Positions 54,520-61,587 of a stretch of 64,000 nucleotides of DNA are shown piece by piece. The position numbers were made by a program, and so were the translations under genes. Below the pieces are notes generated by a model. It was given only the letters and a program-made list of their open reading frames with translations. It had not been told where the DNA came from and ran no database searches. This stretch comes from Flavobacterium muglaense (GTDB lineage: Bacteria; Bacteroidota; Bacteroidia; Flavobacteriales; Flavobacteriaceae): the NCBI RefSeq assembly GCF_014305155.1, contig NZ_JACRUK010000003.1, positions 62,001 through 126,000 of the forward strand, read 5' to 3'. Positions within the stretch are counted from its first letter, which is position 1. Each line of letters opens with the position of its first letter.

Positions 54520-55158
54520 ATGGCAACACCACTATCAAAAAAACCAGTCTTAACGATTGATGAACAAATTGCTGAACTAAAAGCAAAAAGAGCTGCTGAA
54601 TTAGAAAAGGAAATAAAACAACTTGAATTATCAGCACAAGTTGATGATGCAAGATTTGAATTAAGTCAAAAAATTAAAAGTGAGTGGAATATCCTTAAAA
54701 AGAAAATCGATGATGAAGAAAAAGAATTAAGTAAAAAACACAAACAAGAAGAAAATCTATTAATTCAAAATATAGGTGAATACAAAGATGAATTTAAAGA
54801 AAAATACGGTGTTGATTTTGAAATTAAAAGACCTGAAATAAAAGTAGTATTAGCATTACGAGCAAAAGCAAGGTTAATATCTGAATTAAAAGTTGGTGAT
54901 GCTCCTAAGTATAAATTGAATGATGATAAAACAGCTTTGATTGGTGCTAAGGGTCAACCAATCACCAGTACAATAAATGAAAAGATTGACGGTAAAAAAG
55001 AAACACTATCAGCAAGAAACTTATTCAAGTATTTGAAACCAGAAGCAACAAAAGAAGAACTTGATAAACTATTTCCACCAAAGAATAATTTACCAAAAGA
55101 ATATTCATCACAATCAATTATTAAAACAGATTTAGGTGGTGATTTAGGTAAACTATAA
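54520..55158 (+). CDS. Phage protein with N-terminal coiled coil, unknown
   Basis: This 212-residue charged protein is predicted to be a coiled coil from about residue 10 to 95 (many Lys/Glu heptads, IDEQIAELKAKRAAELEKEI). A globular region (about 105-180) contains GDAPKYKLNDDKTALIGAKG. No known motif is recognised. It is co-directional with the integrase gene (76 bases apart) and ends before a clear terminator, so it may belong to the lysogeny-side transcript. A role as directionality factor or repressor partner is possible but has no direct support. Confidence 0.65.
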   Translation: MATPLSKKPVLTIDEQIAELKAKRAAELEKEIKQLELSAQVDDARFELSQKIKSEWNILKKKIDDEEKELSKKHKQEENLLIQNIGEYKDEFKEKYGVDFEIKRPEIKVVLALRAKARLISELKVGDAPKYKLNDDKTALIGAKGQPITSTINEKIDGKKETLSARNLFKYLKPEATKEELDKLFPPKNNLPKEYSSQSIIKTDLGGDLGKL

Positions 55159-55190
55159 TATTACAAAAACAAATACCACCTAAGAACATT

Positions 55191-55222
55191 AAAGGATAAC
55201 CGTTACAGTTATCCTTTATTTA
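55191..55222 (+). terminator. Terminator-like hairpin
   Basis: AAAGGATAAC (55191-55200) and GTTATCCTTT (55208-55217) are perfect inverse complements with a 7-nt loop and an A/T-rich tail, 33 bases after the 212-residue protein's stop. Confidence 0.7.
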
Positions 55223-55280
55223 TTCACTACGCTTCAATACAGACCAAATAAGACGATATAAATAACAAATGATATAGGTG

Positions 55281-55298
55281 CTATATAAAATTATATAG
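55281..55298. promoter_or_regulatory. Dyad CTATATAA/TTATATAG
   Basis: An 8-bp inverted repeat (CTATATAA AA TTATATAG) lies 26 bases before the 119-residue gene, at operator or promoter distance. Because it is pure A/T-rich sequence it may be chance. Confidence 0.3.
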
Positions 55299-55324
55299 TT
55301 GCTTAAATTGCTTTAAAATAAATA

Positions 55325-55684
55325 ATGTTAAAAAAAACAAAGTTAATATATAATTATCCTTATCAACCTTATTATCCAGATTCACATTCTTTAACTGAAC
55401 ACATACAATCAAAAAGGTTTGCTGAATGTGTTGAACCAATTAAATCTTTGTTGATTCTGGTTAACCAATACCAACAAAACGTAAAGATTAATAACGGTGT
55501 AAATTTGATTGGTAGTTACATAAATGAAGATAAAGATGATGTTGATAACCACTACAAGTACACATTGTATGTTGTTAAAACAGACAAACAATATCAAGTT
55601 AAGATTGGTATTGATGCTGCTGAACCAAGTGATTTAAAAGCTGTTATTTCATATACTACATTAAACAAAGAAACCATTCAGTAA
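55325..55684 (+). CDS. Small phage protein, unknown
   Basis: This 119-residue soluble protein starts MLKKTKLIYNYPYQPYY and has a beta-strand-rich second half (YKYTLYVVKTDKQYQVKIG). No family is recognised. It is preceded by its own spacer with a dyad and followed at once by a terminator, so it is a separate transcript. It faces the minus-strand genes convergently. Confidence 0.6.
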   Translation: MLKKTKLIYNYPYQPYYPDSHSLTEHIQSKRFAECVEPIKSLLILVNQYQQNVKINNGVNLIGSYINEDKDDVDNHYKYTLYVVKTDKQYQVKIGIDAAEPSDLKAVISYTTLNKETIQ

Positions 55685-55702
55685 TTGAATGGTTTTTTTT
55701 GT
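55671..55702 (+). terminator. Terminator after the 119-residue gene
   Basis: AAACCATTCA (55671-55680) and TGAATGGTTT (55686-55695) with a 5-nt loop and a T8 run. The stem includes the stop codon. Confidence 0.85.
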
Positions 55703-55795
55703 TTAATATAATGACGCATTTTAAAGCGATATAAGCAACGATAATTTTAACAACCGTACAACACATCAAACAGCATAGATAATTAAAACAAGGTA

Positions 55796-56347
55796 TCAAA
55801 GATTAAGATATATATCATTTAATTCATCTTGTCGAATACCTAAATATTTTCTAGTAACAGCAATTGATGAATGATTAAACAAATCACTTAGATACACCAA
55901 AGCTTTTTCTGATTCACCATTATTAAAAAATACTCTACGACCAAATGACTTTCTTAATGAATGTGATGATATGTTAAGTGTTTTACTTTCTTTTGCGAAC
56001 GCATCCTTTAACAATCGGTTCAGATGTTGAATAGATATTATACCACCTTTTTGTGTAATGAATAAACCACCAGTTGCATCAGCTGGAACAATGGCACGGA
56101 TTGCATCATTAACTGCAAAGGTTTTTTTCTTTTCTGTTTTACCCTCGGTTATTGTTACAGATGGTTGTTTTAATTGTTCACAAGTTAATGCAAGTATATC
56201 ACTACATCTTAAACCAGTATTCATTGCAATAATAATATATTTACCTATCAATACTGTTTTAGGTTCTTTTAGTAGTTTAGATGCAACGTTTGATGCTCTA
56301 TCAAAGTCTATATAATCAGCTGTTGTTGTTGAGTTCTTTAGTGACAT
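55796..56347 (-). CDS. Stand-alone tyrosine recombinase catalytic domain
   Basis: This 183-residue protein is only the catalytic domain of a phage-integrase/XerC-type tyrosine recombinase. Active-site residues: Arg I in MNTGLRCSDIL near 46, Lys candidate in the TEGKTEKKK hairpin near 76, HxxR in SSHSLRKSF near 127, His in LFNHSSIAV near 159 and nucleophile Tyr in TRKYLGI near 168. The N-terminal core-binding (SAM-like) domain is absent. Size is close to FimB/FimE invertases. It could invert or excise a phage segment or resolve multimers. The element already has a serine integrase. It lies 6 bases after the 102-residue gene, as part of one operon. Confidence 0.87.
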   Translation of the reverse strand: MSLKNSTTTADYIDFDRASNVASKLLKEPKTVLIGKYIIIAMNTGLRCSDILALTCEQLKQPSVTITEGKTEKKKTFAVNDAIRAIVPADATGGLFITQKGGIISIQHLNRLLKDAFAKESKTLNISSHSLRKSFGRRVFFNNGESEKALVYLSDLFNHSSIAVTRKYLGIRQDELNDIYLNL

Positions 56348-56353
56348 AATATT

Positions 56354-56662
56354 TTAGTTTAAAGATTTAATTGATTTACGATATTGTTTAATCAAGTCAT
56401 TCAATGTTTCATTACATTCTATTTGTTGATATGGATTTGATTTGTTGAATCTGAATGAATCATATACTTTAGTTTCATTAACATACACATCATAAGAATC
56501 AATTCTAATGCTATTTAAGTTAATAACTATTGAATATACTGTTGGTGCTTGCCAAGTACCATTTGTATCAATTACACCTATTGCACCACCATCTGAATCA
56601 ATATGTGATGCAATCATTTCATTTAACTTTGTTACTTTGTTTAGGATTGCTTTAGGTATCAT
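56354..56662 (-). CDS. Small phage protein, unknown
   Basis: This 102-residue soluble alpha/beta protein begins MIPKAILNKVTKLNEMIA. Its middle reads GTWQAPTVYSIVINLNSI and its C-terminal helix is ETLNDLIKQYRKSIKSL. No family is recognised. It is the first gene of a two-gene unit with the tyrosine recombinase, behind a promoter/operator module at 56706-56738 that is shared with the next unit upstream. It may therefore belong to the same regulon. Confidence 0.6.
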   Translation of the reverse strand: MIPKAILNKVTKLNEMIASHIDSDGGAIGVIDTNGTWQAPTVYSIVINLNSIRIDSYDVYVNETKVYDSFRFNKSNPYQQIECNETLNDLIKQYRKSIKSLN

Positions 56663-56705
56663 AATATGTTTGTGTTTTGATTATCTTGGTACAAATGTAA
56701 TAAAA

Positions 56706-56738
56706 AAATGTTCACCCGCAAATATAAGTGAACATTTT
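56706..56738 (-). promoter_or_regulatory. Phage promoter/operator module A (GTGAACATT dyad)
   Basis: On the minus strand: AAATGTTCAC (56738-56729), then a -7 box TATATTTG (56726-56719), 3 nt, then GTGAACATTT (56715-56706). The inverted half-sites enclose the box, as expected for a repressor operator. The same hairpin is followed by a T7 run and could also terminate the upstream LPD29-like gene, so the site may have two roles. It lies 44 bases before the 102-residue gene. Confidence 0.6.
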
Positions 56739-56761
56739 TATTTAAAAAAAAGGTTTTGGTA

Positions 56762-57133
56762 TTATGCAACAACTTGAAATGGTTTATCCCAAGCACCAAT
56801 TGTTAGTGTTACATAATGACCACAATCAAAATAATCTGTTTGTGCATCTGAATTATCATAATTGTTTAGATTAAGAATATCATTGATTGATTTAAGTATT
56901 GCAGTTGCTGCATCATTATTACCATCATAACGTGATTCAATCCAAAAATTATTAACTGATTCATTTGTTCTTGTTGTATCTAATCTTAATTCAACTGGTG
57001 CTGTTAATATTTCACAACGTACATTTGAATAATGTTGTCTAGTTACACTAAATTTCCAACCTTGTTTTGCTGGAAATAGTACTTTCAAATTGTTTCTAAT
57101 TTCTTTTACTGATTCTGATGTGATATAAGCCAT
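56762..57133 (-). CDS. LPD29-like single-domain phage protein
   Basis: The opening of this 123-residue protein (ESVKEIRNNLKVLFPAKQGWKFSVTRQHYSNV) and the spaced block with DGNNDAATAIL and DYFDCGHYVTLTIG resemble the LPD29 domain. LPD29 is a large-polyvalent-protein-associated domain found in phages and conjugative elements. Polyvalent-protein domains are thought to act early after DNA entry, including counter-defence, but LPD29's own function is not known to me. The assignment is from recognition of the pattern only. It is transcribed alone from module B at 57184-57225. Confidence 0.6.
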   Translation of the reverse strand: MAYITSESVKEIRNNLKVLFPAKQGWKFSVTRQHYSNVRCEILTAPVELRLDTTRTNESVNNFWIESRYDGNNDAATAILKSINDILNLNNYDNSDAQTDYFDCGHYVTLTIGAWDKPFQVVA

Positions 57134-57183
57134 TGTGTTATTAATTTATGTTATTGCTTTATTGCCCCACAAAGATATAAATT

Positions 57184-57225
57184 AAATGTTCACTTCCAAA
57201 CATATTTTATCAAAAGTGAACATTA
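57184..57225 (-). promoter_or_regulatory. Phage promoter/operator module B (GTGAACATT dyad)
   Basis: On the minus strand: TAATGTTCAC (57225-57216), 11 nt, a -7 box TATGTTTG (57204-57197), 3 nt, then GTGAACATTT (57193-57184). The 3-nt step from the -7 box to GTGAACATTT is identical to module A, putting the half-site over the predicted start of transcription. It lies 51 bases before the LPD29-like gene. Confidence 0.62.
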
Positions 57226-57243
57226 TTTTTATTTATGATTTTC

Positions 57244-57258
57244 AAAAACCTTGTGAAG
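57244..57258. repeat. Direct repeat AAAAACCTTGTGAAG, copy 1
   Basis: An identical 15-mer occurs at 57862-57876, in the same orientation. The match extends to about 20 bases with one mismatch on the left. The two copies bracket the HTH-like gene and its terminator. Confidence 0.6.
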
Positions 57259-57330
57259 TATTGATTTTACTAGTGTTAACAAAATAATGTTAACTTAGTA
57301 CATTAGTGAACATTTTATTTTTAACAGATT

Positions 57331-57440
57331 TTGATGTGATTTATCAAGATTTTTCAAATTTCATCTTTTATGTACGCTTTGGCAGTATTTTAGTGATGTA
57401 TTTCAAGATAGTTTGATGATGTATTTCAAGATAGTTTTGA
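57331..57440. repeat. Iteron-like repeats GATGTATTTCAAGAT
   Basis: Two tandem copies of GATGTATTTCAAGATAGTTT (57395-57414 and 57418-57437, period 23) are preceded by a degenerate copy with GATGTGATTTATCAAGAT near 57333. The spacing of about two helical turns suggests a multi-site protein-binding locus such as an origin or operator. Confidence 0.55.
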
Positions 57441-57527
57441 TGAAGTTGGTGATGTGATTCTTTTAATATGACATAATAATTTTTTGTTTGATTTATAACA
57501 AATTGTTTATTAATTGATTACAAACAA

Positions 57528-57554
57528 ATAACCAGCTAATTATTAGCTGGTTAT
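57528..57554 (-). terminator. Hairpin after the HTH-like gene
   Basis: ATAACCAGCTAAT (57528-57540) and ATTAGCTGGTTAT (57542-57554) form a perfect 13-bp stem with a 1-nt centre. On the minus strand it is followed by TTGTTTG. It overlaps the last codons/stop region side of the 111-residue gene. Confidence 0.65.
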
Positions 57555-57558
57555 GATG

Positions 57559-57894
57559 TTATGTTATTAATGATTGCATATTATATATTATTTGTTTTAC
57601 TCTATCGGGTGATAGTTCAAATTGTTCAGCTAACATAATATATTTTAGTTCTTTTGGAATATCTTTTTGTAGTTGTTGAAGTGCTTCATATATTTCAATA
57701 TCTCTTATTACCATATAAGAAAGTATTCCATTTTTAACGAATCTATGTATTGTGTTTTTATTTTTCTTTAGTAGTTGGTATCTATTCATTTTTAATTGTT
57801 GATATTGTTTTATTGTTATTGGTTTTTGTGTTAAAATCTTTTTATGTTGTTTTTTGTTTTGAAAAACCTTGTGAAGCTGGAAAAGCTGGCGCAT
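57559..57894 (-). CDS. Small HTH-like phage protein
   Basis: This 111-residue basic protein has a C-terminal segment IMLAEQFELSPDRVKQIIYN (about 85-104) with the spacing of a helix-turn-helix, as in Mor/C-type or sigma region-4-like DNA-binding proteins. The ATG at 57894 lies 8 bases after the sigma-factor stop. An internal ATG (MNRYQLLKK, codon 36) is an attractive alternative because the first 20 codons contain the AAAAACCTTGTGAAG repeat. It is co-transcribed with the sigma factor, so a regulatory role is likely. Confidence 0.6.
   Translation of the reverse strand: MRQLFQLHKVFQNKKQHKKILTQKPITIKQYQQLKMNRYQLLKKNKNTIHRFVKNGILSYMVIRDIEIYEALQQLQKDIPKELKYIMLAEQFELSPDRVKQIIYNMQSLIT
57862..57876. 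repeat. Direct repeat AAAAACCTTGTGAAG, copy 2
   Basis: Identical to 57244-57258. It lies inside the 5' end of the HTH-like reading frame. Confidence 0.6.
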
Positions 57895-57902
57895 TGCATA
57901 GC

Positions 57903-58667
57903 CTAGTAAACTGGTTTAAATTTTAATTTAAGTTTATTTAGTGATTCATCTTTAATTTGTGAAACTCTCATTTTTGTAATGTTAAGAATTTCACCGATTT
58001 CTTTTAATTTTTTTGGATTGGTATCAATTCCGAAATAAGTTTTAATAATAAATCTTTCACGTGTATTCAGAAATTTTAGATTTTGATTAATTTGGTTTTT
58101 TAGTCTTTCATTTTCAATTTCAGAATCATCATTTTCATTATCACAAAATATATCAAGATTATCAACTTTAATTATTTCTTTGGTATTAAAGTAGTGATGA
58201 ATTTCAGCGGTTGTAAATAGGTTTAATGTTTCAATATGTTCTGGATATATTTCAGATTCATTATTTTGAAATAGTTTTGCTATTTCAATTTTAATTTTAT
58301 CATTAGATATTTTTGTTGAATAAGGTGATTTGATTACATCAGAATAATTAATTATAAAATCTGTAATATATTTATTAATCCAGAAACTAGCATAGAATGA
58401 AAACTTTGATGATTTATTTATATTATAGTTTTCGATTGCTTTAATTAATCCAATTGTACCCTCACTTATTAAATCATCAAATTCAATTAAGTTTGATTTA
58501 ATTTTATATCGTTTTACAAAATGAATAACCAATTTAATATTGTGTTGAATCAGTTTTTCTTTTGCGTTATTATTTCCATTATTCAATTCAATGAATAGAT
58601 TTTTTGTTTGTTCAGTTGTTAGTGTTTCAAACTGTTTAATTTGGTTATACATTTGTTTAGTTATCAT
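57903..58667 (-). CDS. Phage-encoded sigma-70 family factor
   Basis: This 254-residue RNA-polymerase sigma factor has region 2 at about residues 35-95 (KLVIHFVKRY, EFDDLISEGTIGLIKAIENY, FSFYASFWINKYI), close to the primary-sigma/RpoD style. A reduced, acidic region 3 (about 110-190) follows. Region 4 lies at about 195-250, with the HTH KLKEIGEILNITKMRVSQIKDESL. It lacks region 1.1. It should redirect host polymerase to phage promoters. It lies downstream of the tape-measure gene and upstream of the HTH-like gene on the same strand, so it sits beside late structural genes. Confidence 0.9.
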   Translation of the reverse strand: MITKQMYNQIKQFETLTTEQTKNLFIELNNGNNNAKEKLIQHNIKLVIHFVKRYKIKSNLIEFDDLISEGTIGLIKAIENYNINKSSKFSFYASFWINKYITDFIINYSDVIKSPYSTKISNDKIKIEIAKLFQNNESEIYPEHIETLNLFTTAEIHHYFNTKEIIKVDNLDIFCDNENDDSEIENERLKNQINQNLKFLNTRERFIIKTYFGIDTNPKKLKEIGEILNITKMRVSQIKDESLNKLKLKFKPVY

Positions 58668-58723
58668 ATATTTCTTTTAATAATAAATATCACAACTTTG
58701 TCAAAAGGACATACTTATTAATA

Positions 58724-58763
58724 AAAAACCACAAATATTTTTTTAATTATACTTGTGGTTTAA
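58724..58763 (-). terminator. Terminator after the tape-measure gene
   Basis: AAACCACAA (58726-58734) and TTGTGGTTT (58753-58761). On the minus strand the stem runs into a T run, 18 bases after the tape-measure stop, separating it from the sigma-factor gene. Confidence 0.75.
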
Positions 58764-58778
58764 TTATGTTATTCTTTG

Positions 58779-61547
58779 TTATTGTAAATTAGCATAAGAA
58801 TCAACCATTCTTACTCTATTTTGTTGATGATTAATATCAACAACACTTACAACTGGTGCTGGTGCATTTGCATAAGCTTGTGCAACACTTGCAGCTAGTC
58901 TATCATAATCTATTGACATTCTAGCCGTGTTTGATATTGATTGATTACCAACATAACCACCAGTTGCATAAGTAGGCACACCAATTGATTTAAAGAACTG
59001 AAAACCACCAGCACGTGCTTGTTGTTCCTTATTTAATATTAATTCACCTTGTCCAACGTATGCAAGCGTATCATCACCATTTGATAATGGTACAATGTTT
59101 GAACCGTTATTGATAACACCAGATGATAAAGTAGGTATTAAACCACCATCAGCACGTTTCGGCACATCTTTAGTTGATATGATGTTTTTAACGGCTGCAA
59201 AACCAGTTGCAGCTGCCATTGCCACCGCTGGAATTGCCATAGGATAACCTAAAGCAACACCAGCAGTTATACCTTGATAGGTATTTATTAATGCTTGTGC
59301 TAATGCAACCGCTTTACCAGCTTTAGATGATTTACCTAATAAATCAGATACAACACCCAATGTTGCTCCCAATGCTGCAATCTTTGTTTTTTGTAGTTCA
59401 CCATCGATTGCTTTTTGGTTTGCAGCGTGTTTTTGTTCTATTAAATCTCTATCTGCTCCATTCTTATCGGCTGCCAATAGTTCAGCATCATAACGCATTT
59501 GTTCACGTGCTGTATCGGCTTCAAATTTGGTTTGAAACTCTAATTCATCTATTTCTTGTTTGTTGGTTGCATCAATTATTTTCTTTTCATTATCAGCTAC
59601 AATTTTAGCATCATCAACTGCTTTTTTGTTTGTTGCTGTTGTTAAATCAATTTGTGCAATTGCTGCATCATATTCTGTTTTATTAGTAATACCAGCATCA
59701 AATGATGCTTTAGCTGCTGTTGCTTCGGCTTCGCTAATTAATCTAATTCTTTCAAGTTCTTGTTGATATAGTGTATCATTTAAGAATTGATTTGCATCTA
59801 TTTTTGATTGATGTGTATCTTTAAAGTTTTGTAATTCAATGTTAGCATTTGCAACTGTTACATCAGCTTGTTTTTTTGCGAAGTCATTTTTTAACTTTAA
59901 TGATTCAAGTTCAAAAGCTGTTTGAGTTATTTTCTTATTATCTAATTCTGTTTTAAGTAATGCTAATTTTTTATTCATTACTGTTTCAGCAGTTGATAAC
60001 TCATCAACCATTGATTGTTTTTTTATTCCTTGTTGTTGAATATATAAATCAATTTCATCTTTGTTTTTTTGTATTCCAGCATCAACTTTTTTGTTATGTG
60101 CTTCAATTGCTTTTTGTTGTGCAGCTTGTGCATCTGCTTGTGCTTTTTCTCTTTTGGCTGTTGCATCATCTTCAAGTTTATCTTGTGCATTTTGATTCTT
60201 TTCTAAACGTTTAGTTGATTCATCTTTAATTGCAATTTTACCTAGTTCAGATTTTTTTAAATCTTGTAATTCTTTATCAGTTATTTTACCTTGGTTCAAT
60301 AAATATGTACCATAGGCTAGTGTATTTCTTTGTAAGTTTGCAAGTTCTTGATTACTTAAACTGCCTTTGATTCTAGCAGCTTCAATTGATTGTTTTAAAT
60401 CAGCATCAGCAAGTGCTGAACGTTGTTTAAAGTTTGCTGTTTCAATTGCTTCTGCTTGTTTTAAAAATGCTAGTCTATCCTTTTCTGTTAGTGTACGATT
60501 TTTTGATTTAAGTATAAGTTCAGCATATTGTTGTATTGCTTTAGCGTTGGCAACTTCTTGTGAGTTATTCAAGTCGGCAAGGTCTTGTTGAGCAGCTTTT
60601 AACTTTGCTGCATCTTTTGCAGCTTTAGCCATATTATCCCCTAATTCACTAAATGATTTTGATGAATCTTGTGTACTATCAAATAATGATGCAAGTGCTT
60701 GTTGAACCACACGAACAGCTGCACCCATTGCAGCAAAACCTTGTTCTAGTTTGTCCACGAGTGGGTCAAACGTTTTGAAGTAACCAATAAGTAAACCAAC
60801 TGCAATAATGATTAAACCAATACCAGTTGCTGCAAGTGCGGCTGTAAAGATTTTCATAGCACCAGTACCAACACCAGTTGCAATTGTCATTGCTTTTTGT
60901 GCTGTTGTCATTCCCTCGGTTGCTGATGCTGAATTTTTTATTTGTTCTGCACCATCTTTCATTTGACCTTTAAAGAAATTCCAAGTACCACTTGATTTTT
61001 CAAGTATAACATTTACATTTCTTAATTCAACACCTTGCAATCCTAATGCTTGTACAGATTCGGTTATTGCTCTACCGTAATCACCAATACCAATTTTTTG
61101 TTTTTCCAAACCTGATACATTATCTTTAATGTATTTGTTGTTTTCATCTAGTTTTGAATTGATTGCAGTTACTGCGGTTTGACCCTCAGTTGTTTTGGTG
61201 TTGATTTGGTTTCTTATTGCTAAAAGTTGTTTATTGTTTTCTCTAGCTTCGGCAATTGAAGTATTTTCTTTTGCAATAGCTTGTGTTGCAGCATCAGTTG
61301 CTTTTGCAAAAGCTTGGTTTGCTGTTGATAATTGTGCAACAACATTTTTTTGTGCATTGTAAGATGTTTGCAGTCTAGCAATTTCAACTACATTTTTTGT
61401 AAATGAATCTGAATTTGTTTGATTGGAATCAGTAAGTGTTTTTTGTGCTGCTTTCAGTTTATCAATTTCAGCACGTGTTTCAGTCATTTTACTAATTAGT
61501 GCATTAGTGTTAATATCAAGTGATAACACTTCTATAATTTGAGCCAT
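58779..61547 (-). CDS. Phage tail tape-measure protein
   Basis: This 922-residue protein sets tail length in long-tailed phages. Long coiled coils cover about 1-160 and 290-690 (Lys/Ala/Gln/Glu-rich). A hydrophobic segment lies near 230-262 (FTAALAATGIGLIIIAVGLL), and a second Ala/Gly-rich hydrophobic region is near 740-800. The C-terminal KRADGGLIPTLSSG ... GQGELILNKEQQARAGG block is typical of tape-measure C termini in Bacteroidota phages. It implies a siphovirus- or myovirus-like particle with a tail of moderate length. It follows the 621-residue tail-type gene (40 bases). Confidence 0.88.
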   Translation of the reverse strand: MAQIIEVLSLDINTNALISKMTETRAEIDKLKAAQKTLTDSNQTNSDSFTKNVVEIARLQTSYNAQKNVVAQLSTANQAFAKATDAATQAIAKENTSIAEARENNKQLLAIRNQINTKTTEGQTAVTAINSKLDENNKYIKDNVSGLEKQKIGIGDYGRAITESVQALGLQGVELRNVNVILEKSSGTWNFFKGQMKDGAEQIKNSASATEGMTTAQKAMTIATGVGTGAMKIFTAALAATGIGLIIIAVGLLIGYFKTFDPLVDKLEQGFAAMGAAVRVVQQALASLFDSTQDSSKSFSELGDNMAKAAKDAAKLKAAQQDLADLNNSQEVANAKAIQQYAELILKSKNRTLTEKDRLAFLKQAEAIETANFKQRSALADADLKQSIEAARIKGSLSNQELANLQRNTLAYGTYLLNQGKITDKELQDLKKSELGKIAIKDESTKRLEKNQNAQDKLEDDATAKREKAQADAQAAQQKAIEAHNKKVDAGIQKNKDEIDLYIQQQGIKKQSMVDELSTAETVMNKKLALLKTELDNKKITQTAFELESLKLKNDFAKKQADVTVANANIELQNFKDTHQSKIDANQFLNDTLYQQELERIRLISEAEATAAKASFDAGITNKTEYDAAIAQIDLTTATNKKAVDDAKIVADNEKKIIDATNKQEIDELEFQTKFEADTAREQMRYDAELLAADKNGADRDLIEQKHAANQKAIDGELQKTKIAALGATLGVVSDLLGKSSKAGKAVALAQALINTYQGITAGVALGYPMAIPAVAMAAATGFAAVKNIISTKDVPKRADGGLIPTLSSGVINNGSNIVPLSNGDDTLAYVGQGELILNKEQQARAGGFQFFKSIGVPTYATGGYVGNQSISNTARMSIDYDRLAASVAQAYANAPAPVVSVVDINHQQNRVRMVDSYANLQ

Positions 61548-61587
61548 TTATTCCATAGTATATATTTTTTCGTTATTGTTGTTGTTT

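Larger units (their letters stand above)
57134..57558. other. 425-base regulatory region inside the prophage
   Basis: No gene is seen. From left to right it holds promoter/operator module B (57184-57225), one of two AAAAACCTTGTGAAG direct repeats (57244-57258), GTTAAC-containing operator variants (57275-57296), a further GTGAACATTT (57306-57315), iteron-like repeats (57331-57440) and a perfect hairpin (57528-57554). Confidence 0.6.

Noticed and set aside
57395..57437. CRISPR-like repeat
   Set aside because: Only two adjacent copies without spacers of CRISPR length and no cas genes. Treated as iteron-like repeats.
58668..58715. E. coli-type -35/-10 promoter (TTGACA) before the sigma-factor gene
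   Set aside because: A TTGACA is present on the minus strand but no TATAAT-like box lies at 16-18 nt, and the host group does not use this consensus.
59327..60591. Several plus-strand frames inside the tape-measure gene
   Set aside because: They are antisense shadows with Leu/His/Phe-rich or Ser/Ala-rich translations produced by the repetitive coiled-coil codons.
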